64,000 nucleotides of DNA from Geobacter sp. (lineage in GTDB: Bacteria > Desulfobacterota > Desulfuromonadia > Geobacterales > Geobacteraceae), in the NCBI GenBank assembly GCA_016177775.1, contig JACOUQ010000015.1, forward strand, positions 285,354-349,353, given 5' to 3'. Each line of letters opens with the position of its first letter. The stretch's first letter is position 1. The notes below the pieces were generated by a model. It had not been told where the DNA came from and did no database searches. It saw only the letters and a program-made list of their open reading frames with translations. Positions 10,851-17,693 of the stretch are shown here, piece after piece. Both the position numbers and the translations under genes were made by a program.

Positions 10851-11504
10851 ATGGAAGCTGTCAGATTCGACAGAGTTACAGCGGATTCGCTGTTGGAAAA
10901 CGTCTCCTTTGTCATCCCAGGCGGGGCATTGGCGTCTCTGGTGACCCCGAAAAACGAGGCGAGCGAGCTCCTGGTGCGGCTCATGCTCGGGATGACGACT
11001 GCGGATGCTGGGAGGGTAACGGTGCTCGGTTGCGATCTGACCGGAGTTTCCGAGGATGAAGTTTTCGGGCTCCGGCGGAGAATTTCTGTTGTCCATCCCT
11101 CCGGGGGGCTGGTGTCGAACCTGAAGGTCTGGGAAAACCTTGTCCTCCCTCTTGAATACCAGGGGAGCAAAGCCCCGGCGGAGATCGAGAAAGCGGGTCT
11201 GGCCGTGCTGCGCCGTCTGGGGTACGAGGGGAGGCTGATGGAGCTTCCCGGCCCCCTCCCGCTCTACAAAAAGCGGTTGCTCGGGCTGGGGAGGGCCATG
11301 CTTTCCGAGCCAGAGCTGATCATCTACAGTGGCATCCTGACGGGGATCAGCGGGGAGGAACGGGGGCTCATCGTGAAAACCGCCCTGGAATTTCACCGAG
11401 AGCGCGAAGGGCGGACATCGATCTTCATCACTGCCGATCCGCAGAGCATCGGGGGCATCTCCTTCGATGCAAAAGTCAGTCTGATTCAGGGGGGAGTCGC
11501 ATGA
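10851..11504 (+). CDS. degenerate MlaF-like ABC ATPase (pseudo-ATPase)
   Basis: Sits where the ATPase gene mlaF belongs and follows the ABC fold along its 217 residues. However, the Walker A position reads TPKNEASEL with no glycines and no lysine; the Q-loop glutamine is replaced by proline (VHPSGG); the LSGG signature reads LPLYKK; Walker B with its Asp-Glu reads LIIYSGI; and the switch histidine is alanine (ITADP). The reading frame is intact, so the protein is probably made, but it cannot be expected to hydrolyse ATP. It overlaps the next gene by four bases (ATGA). Confidence 0.8.
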   Translation: MEAVRFDRVTADSLLENVSFVIPGGALASLVTPKNEASELLVRLMLGMTTADAGRVTVLGCDLTGVSEDEVFGLRRRISVVHPSGGLVSNLKVWENLVLPLEYQGSKAPAEIEKAGLAVLRRLGYEGRLMELPGPLPLYKKRLLGLGRAMLSEPELIIYSGILTGISGEERGLIVKTALEFHREREGRTSIFITADPQSIGGISFDAKVSLIQGGVA

Positions 11505-12448
11505 TCAAGGAAGAAGATCCCCGCTTCATGCATCTCAGGAAGAAGGTCGCCGTCTTTGTCGTGGTTGCAGCCCTGTTTCTCGTTGCCGTGGTGGTGCTGA
11601 TCGGCAGGGAGAACGACCTGTTCTCGCCGAAATACGAGCTCGGCTTCACTGTGCCCAAGGGGACCGGCTTTACCCGTGGCATGCCGGTGAAACTCTCCGG
11701 TTTCAGGATCGGAAGGGTCAAGTCGATCTCACTGAACGAATCCGCCCAGGTGGACATCGTCCTTCAGATTGCCCGCAAATATCAGAAGTGGATCAGGCGC
11801 GATTCCTACGTCAAACTGGTGAAAGAGGGACTGGTGGGGGAAACGGTGGTGGAGGTCTCGGTCGGCTCCGCCGCGCAGCCGGTCCTGGAGGAACACGGGA
11901 AGCTCACTTACGTCAAGACCAAGGGGCTGGACGAGATTGCGGATGAGCTTGCGGAAAAGGTAAAGCCGGTGCTGGGGGACATTCGGGACATTATCAGCTA
12001 CGTCAACGACCCGCAGGGGGATGTCAAGCAGTCCCTTCGCAATATCAACACGCTTACGAGGGACCTGGAGATTACCCGGGGGCATTTCGACACCCTTCTG
12101 CTGGACGTGAGGGCCGATGTGCACGATGTGTCAGCCAAGTTTTCCACGGTGCTGGACGATGCCGACCGCACGGTGGGGAAGCTGGACAAGCCGATATCAG
12201 AGCTGGACCGCAAGCTCCCCGGCATACTGGAAAAGGCGGAAAGCACCATGGGGAATGCGGAGAAGGTGAGCAGCGATTTCAAGGCCACAGCTGAACAGTC
12301 GTTACCCAAAGTGCCGCTTCTGCTGGACAAGTCAGAGAAAGTGCTGGACAAGACAGAGAAAGTGCTGGACGGGACGAACACGGTCATTGACGCGGTCAAG
12401 GACATCTGGCCGATCAGGAGTCACGTCAAAAAGCCGAAGGGGAAGTGA
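11501..12448 (+). CDS. MCE/MlaD-family lipid-transport protein
   Basis: Periplasmic-facing, membrane-anchored substrate-binding protein of an Mla/MCE transporter. One transmembrane helix (about residues 17-36) is followed by an MCE domain (about 42-120) with GFTRGMPVKLSGFRIGRV. A long helical region (about 140-300) rich in heptad-like DKSEKVLDKTEKVLDGT repeats likely forms a coiled-coil tube or needle. 315 residues. Its ATG lies inside the ATPase stop (ATGA), so the three transporter genes are translationally coupled. Confidence 0.88.
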   Translation: MIKEEDPRFMHLRKKVAVFVVVAALFLVAVVVLIGRENDLFSPKYELGFTVPKGTGFTRGMPVKLSGFRIGRVKSISLNESAQVDIVLQIARKYQKWIRRDSYVKLVKEGLVGETVVEVSVGSAAQPVLEEHGKLTYVKTKGLDEIADELAEKVKPVLGDIRDIISYVNDPQGDVKQSLRNINTLTRDLEITRGHFDTLLLDVRADVHDVSAKFSTVLDDADRTVGKLDKPISELDRKLPGILEKAESTMGNAEKVSSDFKATAEQSLPKVPLLLDKSEKVLDKTEKVLDGTNTVIDAVKDIWPIRSHVKKPKGK

Positions 12449-12471
12449 TGGTTTACAATTACTTCACAGTT

Positions 12472-12508
12472 AAACAAAAAAGGGGTTACGCCATTGACGT
12501 AACCCCTT
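12472..12508. terminator. bidirectional terminator, mlaD-like gene and tRNA-Val
   Basis: An 11-bp stem (12480-12490 with 12498-12508, arms AAGGGGTTACG and CGTAACCCCTT) is flanked by an A run on its left and GATTTTT on its right. It can therefore end the Mla operon on the plus strand and, with the better T run, tRNA-Val on the minus strand. Confidence 0.85.
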
Positions 12509-12517
12509 GATTTTTCA

Positions 12518-12592
12518 TGGTGGGCGCTACTGGGATTGAACCAGTGACCCCTGCCGTGTGAAGGCAGTGCTCTCCCGCTGAGCTAAGCGCCC
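12518..12592 (-). tRNA. tRNA-Val (anticodon CAC)
   Basis: Read on the minus strand, it folds as a complete cloverleaf of 75 nt. The acceptor stem is GGGCGCU with AGCGCCC, the D-arm is AGCUCAGCGGGAGAGC, the anticodon stem CUGCC/GGCAG encloses the loop UUCACAC, and the T-arm ACUGG-UUCAAUC-CCAGU follows. Positions 34-36 are CAC, which reads GUG valine codons. The terminal CCA is encoded. Confidence 0.96.
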
Positions 12593-12603
12593 ATGAGACA
12601 GTA

Positions 12604-12632
12604 TGAATAGCAAATGAGCGGCGTGATGTCAA
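12604..12632 (-). promoter_or_regulatory. promoter of tRNA-Val
   Basis: On the minus strand, TTGACA (12627-12632) is followed after 17 bases by TATTCA (12604-12609). The mature tRNA begins 11 bases further on, a normal distance for a tRNA with a short 5' leader. Confidence 0.65.
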
Positions 12633-12727
12633 GCTCATTTCGGCGGCATGACGCCCGCCTCACCGCCCTGACATTTGACCGGTTTTTTATCTAAAATAAA
12701 AAATCGTTATAAAATAGTGAATTCACC

Positions 12728-12757
12728 TTGACACCACAGTCGGGCGCTTGCTATATT
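12728..12757 (+). promoter_or_regulatory. sigma-70-type promoter of the acyl-CoA/B12 cluster
   Basis: A perfect TTGACA (12728-12733) and TATATT (12752-12757) are separated by 18 bases, about 47 bases before the crotonase start. The remaining part of 12593-12804 is AT-rich and holds no other recognisable feature. Confidence 0.7.
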
Positions 12758-12804
12758 CCTTGGGCATTCGACGACTTTATTACCGCTAAATTCAGGAGTC
12801 TCAC

Positions 12805-13584
12805 TTGAGCAATTCCAACCTGACGCTTCGACGCGAAGGAGATGTGGCGGTCCTGGCGCTCAACCGTCCGGAGAGCCTTAACGCCCTTACACCGGCAGCC
12901 CTGCTGGTCATGAAAGAGATGATCGAGCGGCTGCGTGATGATGCCGCGGTAAAGGGGATTGTGCTGACCGGCGAAGGGAAGAGCTTCTGCGCCGGGGCTG
13001 ATATCGGCGAAATGGCCCGCATGGCCCCGATGGAGGCGGCCCGGTTCGCCGAGCAGGGGCAGGCACTGATGTTCGCTATCGAACGGGTCGGAAAGCCGGT
13101 CATCGCCGCGGTGAACGGCCATGCCCTGGGGGGGGGGCTGGAGTTGGCGCTTGCCTGCGACTTCATCGTGGCCGCTGAATCCGCCATTCTGGCGGCGCCT
13201 GAAGTGCGCTATGGCATAATTCCCGGCTTTGGCGGCACCCAGCGCCTTGCCCGCCTGGTCGGCAAGGCAAAGGCCAAGGAATTGATTTTCAGCGGAGACC
13301 CTCTTACCGCCCATGAGGCATACGCAATCGGGCTTGTAAATCGCGTGTTCCCTGATGTGGCGCTACTTCCGGAAGCTGTCGGGCTGGTGGACAAGATTTG
13401 CAGCCGCGGCACCCTGTCGCTCCGGATGGCCAAGGAGATCATCGACGCCGGTTACGACATGGACCTGCGCAACGCCTGCCTGATGGAGCGGGACGCCTTC
13501 GCCCTCTGCTTCACCACCGAGGACCAGAAGGAGGGGATGGGGGCTTTCGTGGAGAAACGGCCGGCGAGGTTTAAGGGCAAGTAA
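12805..13584 (+). CDS. enoyl-CoA hydratase (crotonase family)
   Basis: Hydrates 2,3-unsaturated acyl-CoA esters, probably in acyl-CoA catabolism. 259 residues. Both catalytic glutamates of true hydratases are in place: one in LGGGLELALACD and one in APEVRYGIIPGFGGTQ. The oxyanion-hole segment CAGADIGEMA is also present. The start is a TTG with AGGAG seven bases upstream, as no ATG fits. It heads a cluster with a cobalamin adenosyltransferase, a B12-binding mutase subunit and MeaB, suggesting branched or odd-chain acyl-CoA metabolism. Confidence 0.88.
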   Translation: MSNSNLTLRREGDVAVLALNRPESLNALTPAALLVMKEMIERLRDDAAVKGIVLTGEGKSFCAGADIGEMARMAPMEAARFAEQGQALMFAIERVGKPVIAAVNGHALGGGLELALACDFIVAAESAILAAPEVRYGIIPGFGGTQRLARLVGKAKAKELIFSGDPLTAHEAYAIGLVNRVFPDVALLPEAVGLVDKICSRGTLSLRMAKEIIDAGYDMDLRNACLMERDAFALCFTTEDQKEGMGAFVEKRPARFKGK

Positions 13585-13593
13585 ACTGGAAAG

Positions 13594-13685
13594 CGTGAGT
13601 TGTGAGATGTGAGATGTGAGATGTGAGACGTGAGAAAAAATGCGGGATATGGTTTCCTCACGACTCACGATTCACAACTCACCGG
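13594..13685. repeat. fold-back element, 7-nt unit, before cobO
   Basis: The left arm (13594-13634) holds about five tandem copies of a TGAGATG-like heptamer. The right arm (13655-13685) holds the inverted heptamers (CACGACT, CACGATT, CACAACT, CACC). The spacer is about 20 bases. The right arm ends in CCGG and supplies the GGA just before the cobO start. Two further copies of the CACGACTCAC motif occur at 23229-23257 between bioB and bioD. Confidence 0.85.
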
Positions 13686-13692
13686 AATGAAT

Positions 13693-14220
13693 ATGTTAGA
13701 AAAAGGCTACATACAAGTTTACACCGGCAACGGCAAGGGGAAGACCACCGCGGCGCTTGGTTTGGCTTTCCGTGCCGTGGGCCGTGGCCTGCGGGTCTGC
13801 ATGATCCAGTTCATGAAGGGGGGCGGCCCTTACGGAGAGCACCTGGCCGCGGAGAAGCTGAAGCCGTATCTGACCATAATCCCCACCGGCCGGGAAGGGT
13901 GGGTCAGGCGCGACAATCCGGACCCGGAGGACGTGAGGCTGGCCAATGAGGCACTCCGCATGGGTCGGGAGGCTCTAGCCGTCGGGGAGTATGATCTGGT
14001 CATCCTGGACGAGGTGAATGGTGCCGTGTCGTTCGGGCTTCTGGATGTGGACGATGTTCTCGACCTGATGCGCTCGAAGCCTGCTGAGGTGGAGCTGGTG
14101 CTGACCGGGCGCAATGCCCACGAGAAGGTGATGAAAGCGGCGGACCTGGTGACGGAGATGCGGGAGATCAAGCATTATTACAAGGCGGGTGTAGCCTCCA
14201 GAATCGGTATAGAAAAGTAA
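13693..14220 (+). CDS. cobO: cob(I)alamin adenosyltransferase, CobO/BtuR type
   Basis: Transfers the adenosyl group of ATP to cob(I)alamin, making coenzyme B12. The P-loop GNGKGKTT is at residues 12-19 of a 175-residue protein, the usual length, and MLEKGYIQVYTG is the typical N-terminus. The ATG at 13693 has a GGA six bases upstream; the ATG at 13687 is an alternative. Earlier in-frame codons lie inside the fold-back repeat. The product would supply adenosylcobalamin to the mutase subunit encoded downstream. Confidence 0.92.
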   Translation: MLEKGYIQVYTGNGKGKTTAALGLAFRAVGRGLRVCMIQFMKGGGPYGEHLAAEKLKPYLTIIPTGREGWVRRDNPDPEDVRLANEALRMGREALAVGEYDLVILDEVNGAVSFGLLDVDDVLDLMRSKPAEVELVLTGRNAHEKVMKAADLVTEMREIKHYYKAGVASRIGIEK

Positions 14221-14224
14221 TAAT

Positions 14225-14299
14225 AACCACGGAGACACGGAGGCACGGAGGAAAAGCAGCAGTTGTAGACTTTCTCCGTGTCTCTGTGCCTCCGTGGTG
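14225..14299. repeat. fold-back element, 8-nt unit (CACGGAGR), after cobO
   Basis: The left arm (14225-14252) holds three tandem CACGGAGR octamers (CCACGGAGACACGGAGGCAC at its core). The right arm (14271-14299) is the inverted set (CTCCGTGTCTCTGTGCCTCC) ending GTGGTG. The spacer is 18 bases. AATAA stands at both outer edges (14222-14226 and 14300-14304), which may be chance in AT-rich DNA. Confidence 0.88.
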
Positions 14300-14333
14300 A
14301 ATAAATCGATTTATCTGCCAAAAGGAGCAAGTC

Positions 14334-14738
14334 ATGTCTGAAAGAAAGCTGCGCGTTTTAGTGGGAAAACCGGGCCTGGACGGCCATGACCGGGGGGCCA
14401 AGGTGGTGGCGCGGGCCTTCCGTGACGCCGGTTTCGAGGTCATCTACACCGGCCTGCACCAGACCCCGGAGCAGATCGTCTCCGCCGCCATCCAGGAGGA
14501 TGTGGACTGCATCGGCCTGTCGATCCTGTCCGGTGCTCACAACACTTTGCTGCCGCGAGTCTGCCAGCTCCTCAAGGAGAAGAACGCTGAAGACATCACG
14601 GTGTTCGGCGGCGGAGTCATTCCCGAGGACGACATTCCCGGCCTCAAGGCTGCCGGGATTCGGGAGATATTCACTCCCGGCTCGTCCACGGACATGATCG
14701 TGCAGTGGGTAAGGGACAACGTCAAGCCTCACGCTTGA
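14334..14738 (+). CDS. cobalamin-binding subunit of an acyl-CoA mutase
   Basis: Stand-alone B12-binding domain of 134 residues, homologous to the C-terminal part of methylmalonyl-CoA mutase. The DxHxxG cobalt-ligand motif is in GLDGHDRG near residue 16, SILSG near residue 62 matches the SxL motif, and GGGVIP near residue 90 is the GG motif. With a large catalytic subunit it would make a two-part adenosylcobalamin mutase for methylmalonyl-CoA or a related acyl-CoA. No large-subunit gene lies in this window. MeaB and the adenosyltransferase nearby fit this role. Confidence 0.9.
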   Translation: MSERKLRVLVGKPGLDGHDRGAKVVARAFRDAGFEVIYTGLHQTPEQIVSAAIQEDVDCIGLSILSGAHNTLLPRVCQLLKEKNAEDITVFGGGVIPEDDIPGLKAAGIREIFTPGSSTDMIVQWVRDNVKPHA

Positions 14739-14761
14739 AACCGTGAATGGTGAATGGAAAA

Positions 14762-15529
14762 ATGCCCTACAAGAAACTCAAAATCGAGATTAAAAACCGC
14801 GTCGCCTATATCCTCCTGGATTCGGGGGCACGCTTCAACAAGCTTTCCATCACCACCATCCGGGAATTGAAGCAGGCCTTTGCCGGGCTTGAGGCGGACG
14901 ACAATGTCGGCTGCATCGTCATCACCGGCTATCCGGGGGAGTCCTTCGCTGCCGGGGCGGATATCGCCCAGATGCGGGATTTTACGCCGGCAGAGGCCTT
15001 TGCCTTCGGGGAACTGGGGCAGTCGCTCTTCGATATGATGGAGTCTTCCGCCAAGCCGATCATAGGTGCCCTGAACGGCATTACCATGGGGGGCGGCGTG
15101 GACCTGGCCCTGGCCTGCGATATTCGTATTGCCTCCGAATCCTTGATGATCGCCCATCCGGGCGCCAAGCTCGGGATCATCACCGGCTTCTGCGGTACCC
15201 AGAAGCTGCCTCGTCTGGTGGGGAAGAACCGGGCGCGGGAGATATTCATGACCTCCGACCCTTACAGCGCCCAGGATGCGCTCCGCATGGGGCTGGTTAA
15301 CCGGGTCTGCGCTGTCGACCGGTTCTGGGGGGACGTCACCGATTTTGCCGCGGGGATTGCCCGGCATTCGGCCGATGCCTTCCGCTATGCCAAAAAGCTG
15401 GTCAATGCCTCGGAGGACGTGGACCTGAAGAACGGGTGCGCCATGGAGCTGGGGATTTTCTCCTCCCTCTTTTCCAGCGAGGTCACCTGTCGCAAGATGA
15501 AGGATTTTCTGGATAGAAAGAGAAACTGA
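14762..15529 (+). CDS. crotonase-family protein lacking the hydratase glutamates
   Basis: Crotonase fold, 255 residues, with an oxyanion-hole segment AAGADIAQM. At the two positions that carry catalytic glutamates in enoyl-CoA hydratase it has aspartate (MGGGVDLALACD) and glycine (HPGAKLGIITGF). It is therefore unlikely to be a standard hydratase; an isomerase, decarboxylase or hydrolase of an acyl-CoA is possible. The ATG at 14762 is chosen over an upstream one because it follows GGTGAATGGAA at normal spacing. Its stop overlaps the meaB start (TGATG). Confidence 0.75.
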   Translation: MPYKKLKIEIKNRVAYILLDSGARFNKLSITTIRELKQAFAGLEADDNVGCIVITGYPGESFAAGADIAQMRDFTPAEAFAFGELGQSLFDMMESSAKPIIGALNGITMGGGVDLALACDIRIASESLMIAHPGAKLGIITGFCGTQKLPRLVGKNRAREIFMTSDPYSAQDALRMGLVNRVCAVDRFWGDVTDFAAGIARHSADAFRYAKKLVNASEDVDLKNGCAMELGIFSSLFSSEVTCRKMKDFLDRKRN

Positions 15530-16476
15530 TGTCACTGGCCGAAAGGATACTGCAAGGGGATATCCGCGCTGCGGCACGCCTGATGCGCGATATCGACGAC
15601 GGCTTCGGCAGCGCCGTAGAGGAATTGAAGACGCTCTACCCGCACACCGGCAACGCTTACATCATCGGCATTACCGGCCCGCCGGGGGCCGGCAAGTCGA
15701 CGCTTGTGGACCAGGTAACCGCTGCCTACCGCAGCCGGGGGAAGCGGGTCGGCATCGTGGCCATCGACCCCACCAGCCCCTTCACCGGCGGGGCGATTCT
15801 AGGCGACCGGATCAGGATGAACCGGCACGCCAGCGACGAAGGTGTTTTCATCCGCAGCCTGGCGACCCGCGGCCATCTCGGCGGGCTATCCCACTCAACT
15901 GGCGATGTGGTCAATGTCATGGATGCCATGGGGATGGATGTGGTCATCATTGAGACAGTCGGGGTGGGGCAGGACGAGATCGACATCGTCCGCATGGCCC
16001 ACACCACTGTGGTCGTGATGGTGCCGGGGCTCGGGGACGATATCCAGGCGATCAAGGCAGGTATTCTGGAGATAGGAGACCTGTTCGTGGTGAACAAGGC
16101 GGACCGGCCCGATGCCGACCGGACGGTGCGCGAGCTGGCAGTGATGCTGGAGATGAATAGTTACCGCGAAGGGGCGTGGCGGCCGAAGGTGCTGAAGACC
16201 GAGGCCCAGAAGAACCTGGGGATTGAGGAGATGGTGAACGAGGTGGAGGCCCACCGCGAGCACCTGTTCGGCACGGGGGAGATCAGGCGGATCATCGAGG
16301 AGAAGCATGCCAAGCAGTTCCTGGACAACCTGCGCGACCGGCTGTTCGCCGAGGTGTACGGCCACATCCACATAAACGGCAGATTCCGCAAGATTCTGGA
16401 TGATATCGTGGAGCGCCGCCGCGACCCGTACAGCGCGGTGGAGGAGATCATTGCCGAGCATCTTGGGCGGGACTAG
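15529..16476 (+). CDS. meaB: MeaB/ArgK-type GTPase, B12 mutase chaperone
   Basis: G-protein that protects and reloads adenosylcobalamin-dependent acyl-CoA mutases. P-loop GPPGAGKS is at residues 50-57, an ETVGVGQDE switch follows, and NKAD gives base specificity. 315 residues is the normal length. It is the last gene of the cluster, overlaps the crotonase stop by one base, and is followed by a terminator. Confidence 0.95.
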   Translation: MSLAERILQGDIRAAARLMRDIDDGFGSAVEELKTLYPHTGNAYIIGITGPPGAGKSTLVDQVTAAYRSRGKRVGIVAIDPTSPFTGGAILGDRIRMNRHASDEGVFIRSLATRGHLGGLSHSTGDVVNVMDAMGMDVVIIETVGVGQDEIDIVRMAHTTVVVMVPGLGDDIQAIKAGILEIGDLFVVNKADRPDADRTVRELAVMLEMNSYREGAWRPKVLKTEAQKNLGIEEMVNEVEAHREHLFGTGEIRRIIEEKHAKQFLDNLRDRLFAEVYGHIHINGRFRKILDDIVERRRDPYSAVEEIIAEHLGRD

Positions 16477-16525
16477 CTTTTTCTTGACCGGCTTTGGAAA
16501 AAGTGATACTTTTTGACTACTTGGT

Positions 16526-16555
16526 AATGGGGCGCAAGCCCCATTCTTTGTTTTT
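16526..16555 (+). terminator. intrinsic terminator after meaB
   Basis: An 8-bp stem (AATGGGGC, 16526-16533, with GCCCCATT, 16538-16545) closes a GCAA tetraloop and is followed by CTTTGTTTTT. It ends the acyl-CoA/B12 cluster. Confidence 0.85.
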
Positions 16556-16584
16556 GCAAACTGTTTAACCTAAAAACACATTTA

Positions 16585-16687
16585 CTCGCGCAAAGGCGCA
16601 AAGTACGCAAAGAAATTCAAATACTAAAGAGGATTGACCCGATAAAGTTTGATTTTTCTTTGCGTACTTTGCGAGCTTTGCGCGAAA
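16585..16687. repeat. fold-back element, GCAAAG units, flanked by 10-bp direct repeats
   Basis: The left arm (16585-16615) carries three CGCAAAG-type units and the right arm (16655-16687) the inverted units (CTTTGCGTACTTTGCG, then CTTTGCGCG). The spacer is about 39 bases. The decamer GTTTAACCTA occurs at 16563-16572 and again at 16700-16709, each 12 bases outside an arm. This could be a target-site duplication or the outer part of the inverted repeat, since the decamer is itself nearly palindromic. Confidence 0.85.
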
Positions 16688-16722
16688 CGGCTTTTTGAGG
16701 TTTAACCTACAAAGAGGTTCCA

Positions 16723-17616
16723 ATGTTTCGCCTGGTAGTCATCGTGCTGGCCCTGTTCCTGTTCGGGGCCATCGTTGTTTCTTCTCCGTCCACCATCTCC
16801 GACCCCGCCGCCAATCCCAGCGACCCTGCCAAGGAAGACCTGAGCCGGGTGGAATATCCGAGCCTGGCGAGCATCGACTGGGAGCCCCATTTCATCAAGC
16901 CCAACGAGAGTCTCGAATCTCTCTTTGGAAAGGATTGGGTGCTGGTGGCCCGTATGAACCGGATCGACCGGCGTCACATCTATCCGGGGATGACCATCAA
17001 GGTGCCGAAAAAGATCGAAGACATCCGCGGTTACACCGCGCTTCCCCGGGAATACGAACCGGCCAAACGGCACCGCAAGTATATCCTCATCAGCCTAACC
17101 GAACAGTGGATCGGGGCCTATGAGAACGGCAAGCTGAAGTTCTCCATGCCGGCCGCAACTGGTGCTGCCGGCCACGAAACCCCCACCGGCGCGTTCCGCG
17201 TCGCTGTGCGCCATCGTAACCATACCTCTTCCCTTTACAAGACCGAGGACGGGGAGGACCAGTATCCCATGGACAATGCCATGCTGTTCCATTATGGCGG
17301 TGACAATGTGGCCTACTGGATGCATGCCCGGGACCTGCCGGGCAAGCCTGCTTCCCACGGCTGCGTCGGCCTTTATGACGAGGCGATGCAGAAGCGCGTC
17401 TACGGCATACCGGAAAAGCCGGTGCTGCTCGACTCCCAGAAGCTTTATGCCTGGGCCGTCGGAGGAGAGGAAAACGGGGAGGATTCCGGGGACCCGGAGG
17501 ATGTCTGGGACGGCCCGATGGTGGAGGTTACGGGAGCGAACCCGAAGTACCACGACAAGCCGCTGAAGCCCCTGCCGGAAAAGAACCGCTATGCGGCGGC
17601 GGTCAATAAAAAGTAG
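16723..17616 (+). CDS. L,D-transpeptidase with LysM-like domain
   Basis: Envelope enzyme that cross-links peptidoglycan or attaches proteins to it. A hydrophobic N-terminal segment (about residues 3-20) exports or anchors it. A LysM-like module lies near 55-95 (ending MTIKVPK), and the YkuD catalytic domain follows, with the histidine in MHARDLPG and the nucleophile Cys214 in SHGCVGL. 297 residues. The gene stands alone between a fold-back repeat and the large nucleotidyltransferase gene. Confidence 0.9.
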   Translation: MFRLVVIVLALFLFGAIVVSSPSTISDPAANPSDPAKEDLSRVEYPSLASIDWEPHFIKPNESLESLFGKDWVLVARMNRIDRRHIYPGMTIKVPKKIEDIRGYTALPREYEPAKRHRKYILISLTEQWIGAYENGKLKFSMPAATGAAGHETPTGAFRVAVRHRNHTSSLYKTEDGEDQYPMDNAMLFHYGGDNVAYWMHARDLPGKPASHGCVGLYDEAMQKRVYGIPEKPVLLDSQKLYAWAVGGEENGEDSGDPEDVWDGPMVEVTGANPKYHDKPLKPLPEKNRYAAAVNKK

Positions 17617-17693
17617 ACCTGAAGTTATCTCCCTTTCGCGATTTTTCACCTTTCCCTATTCCCTTTTCCCGTTTTTAATGCACAATAGAGTGC

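Noticed and set aside
13630..13692. Longer N-terminus for the cobalamin adenosyltransferase
   Set aside because: The added residues are encoded by the fold-back repeat and the typical start MLEKGY follows at 13693.
14740..14757. Another fold-back element before the second crotonase
   Set aside because: Only two copies of a GTGAATG heptamer with no inverted arm; too little to call, as is a similar TTTCCCT run at 17647-17672.
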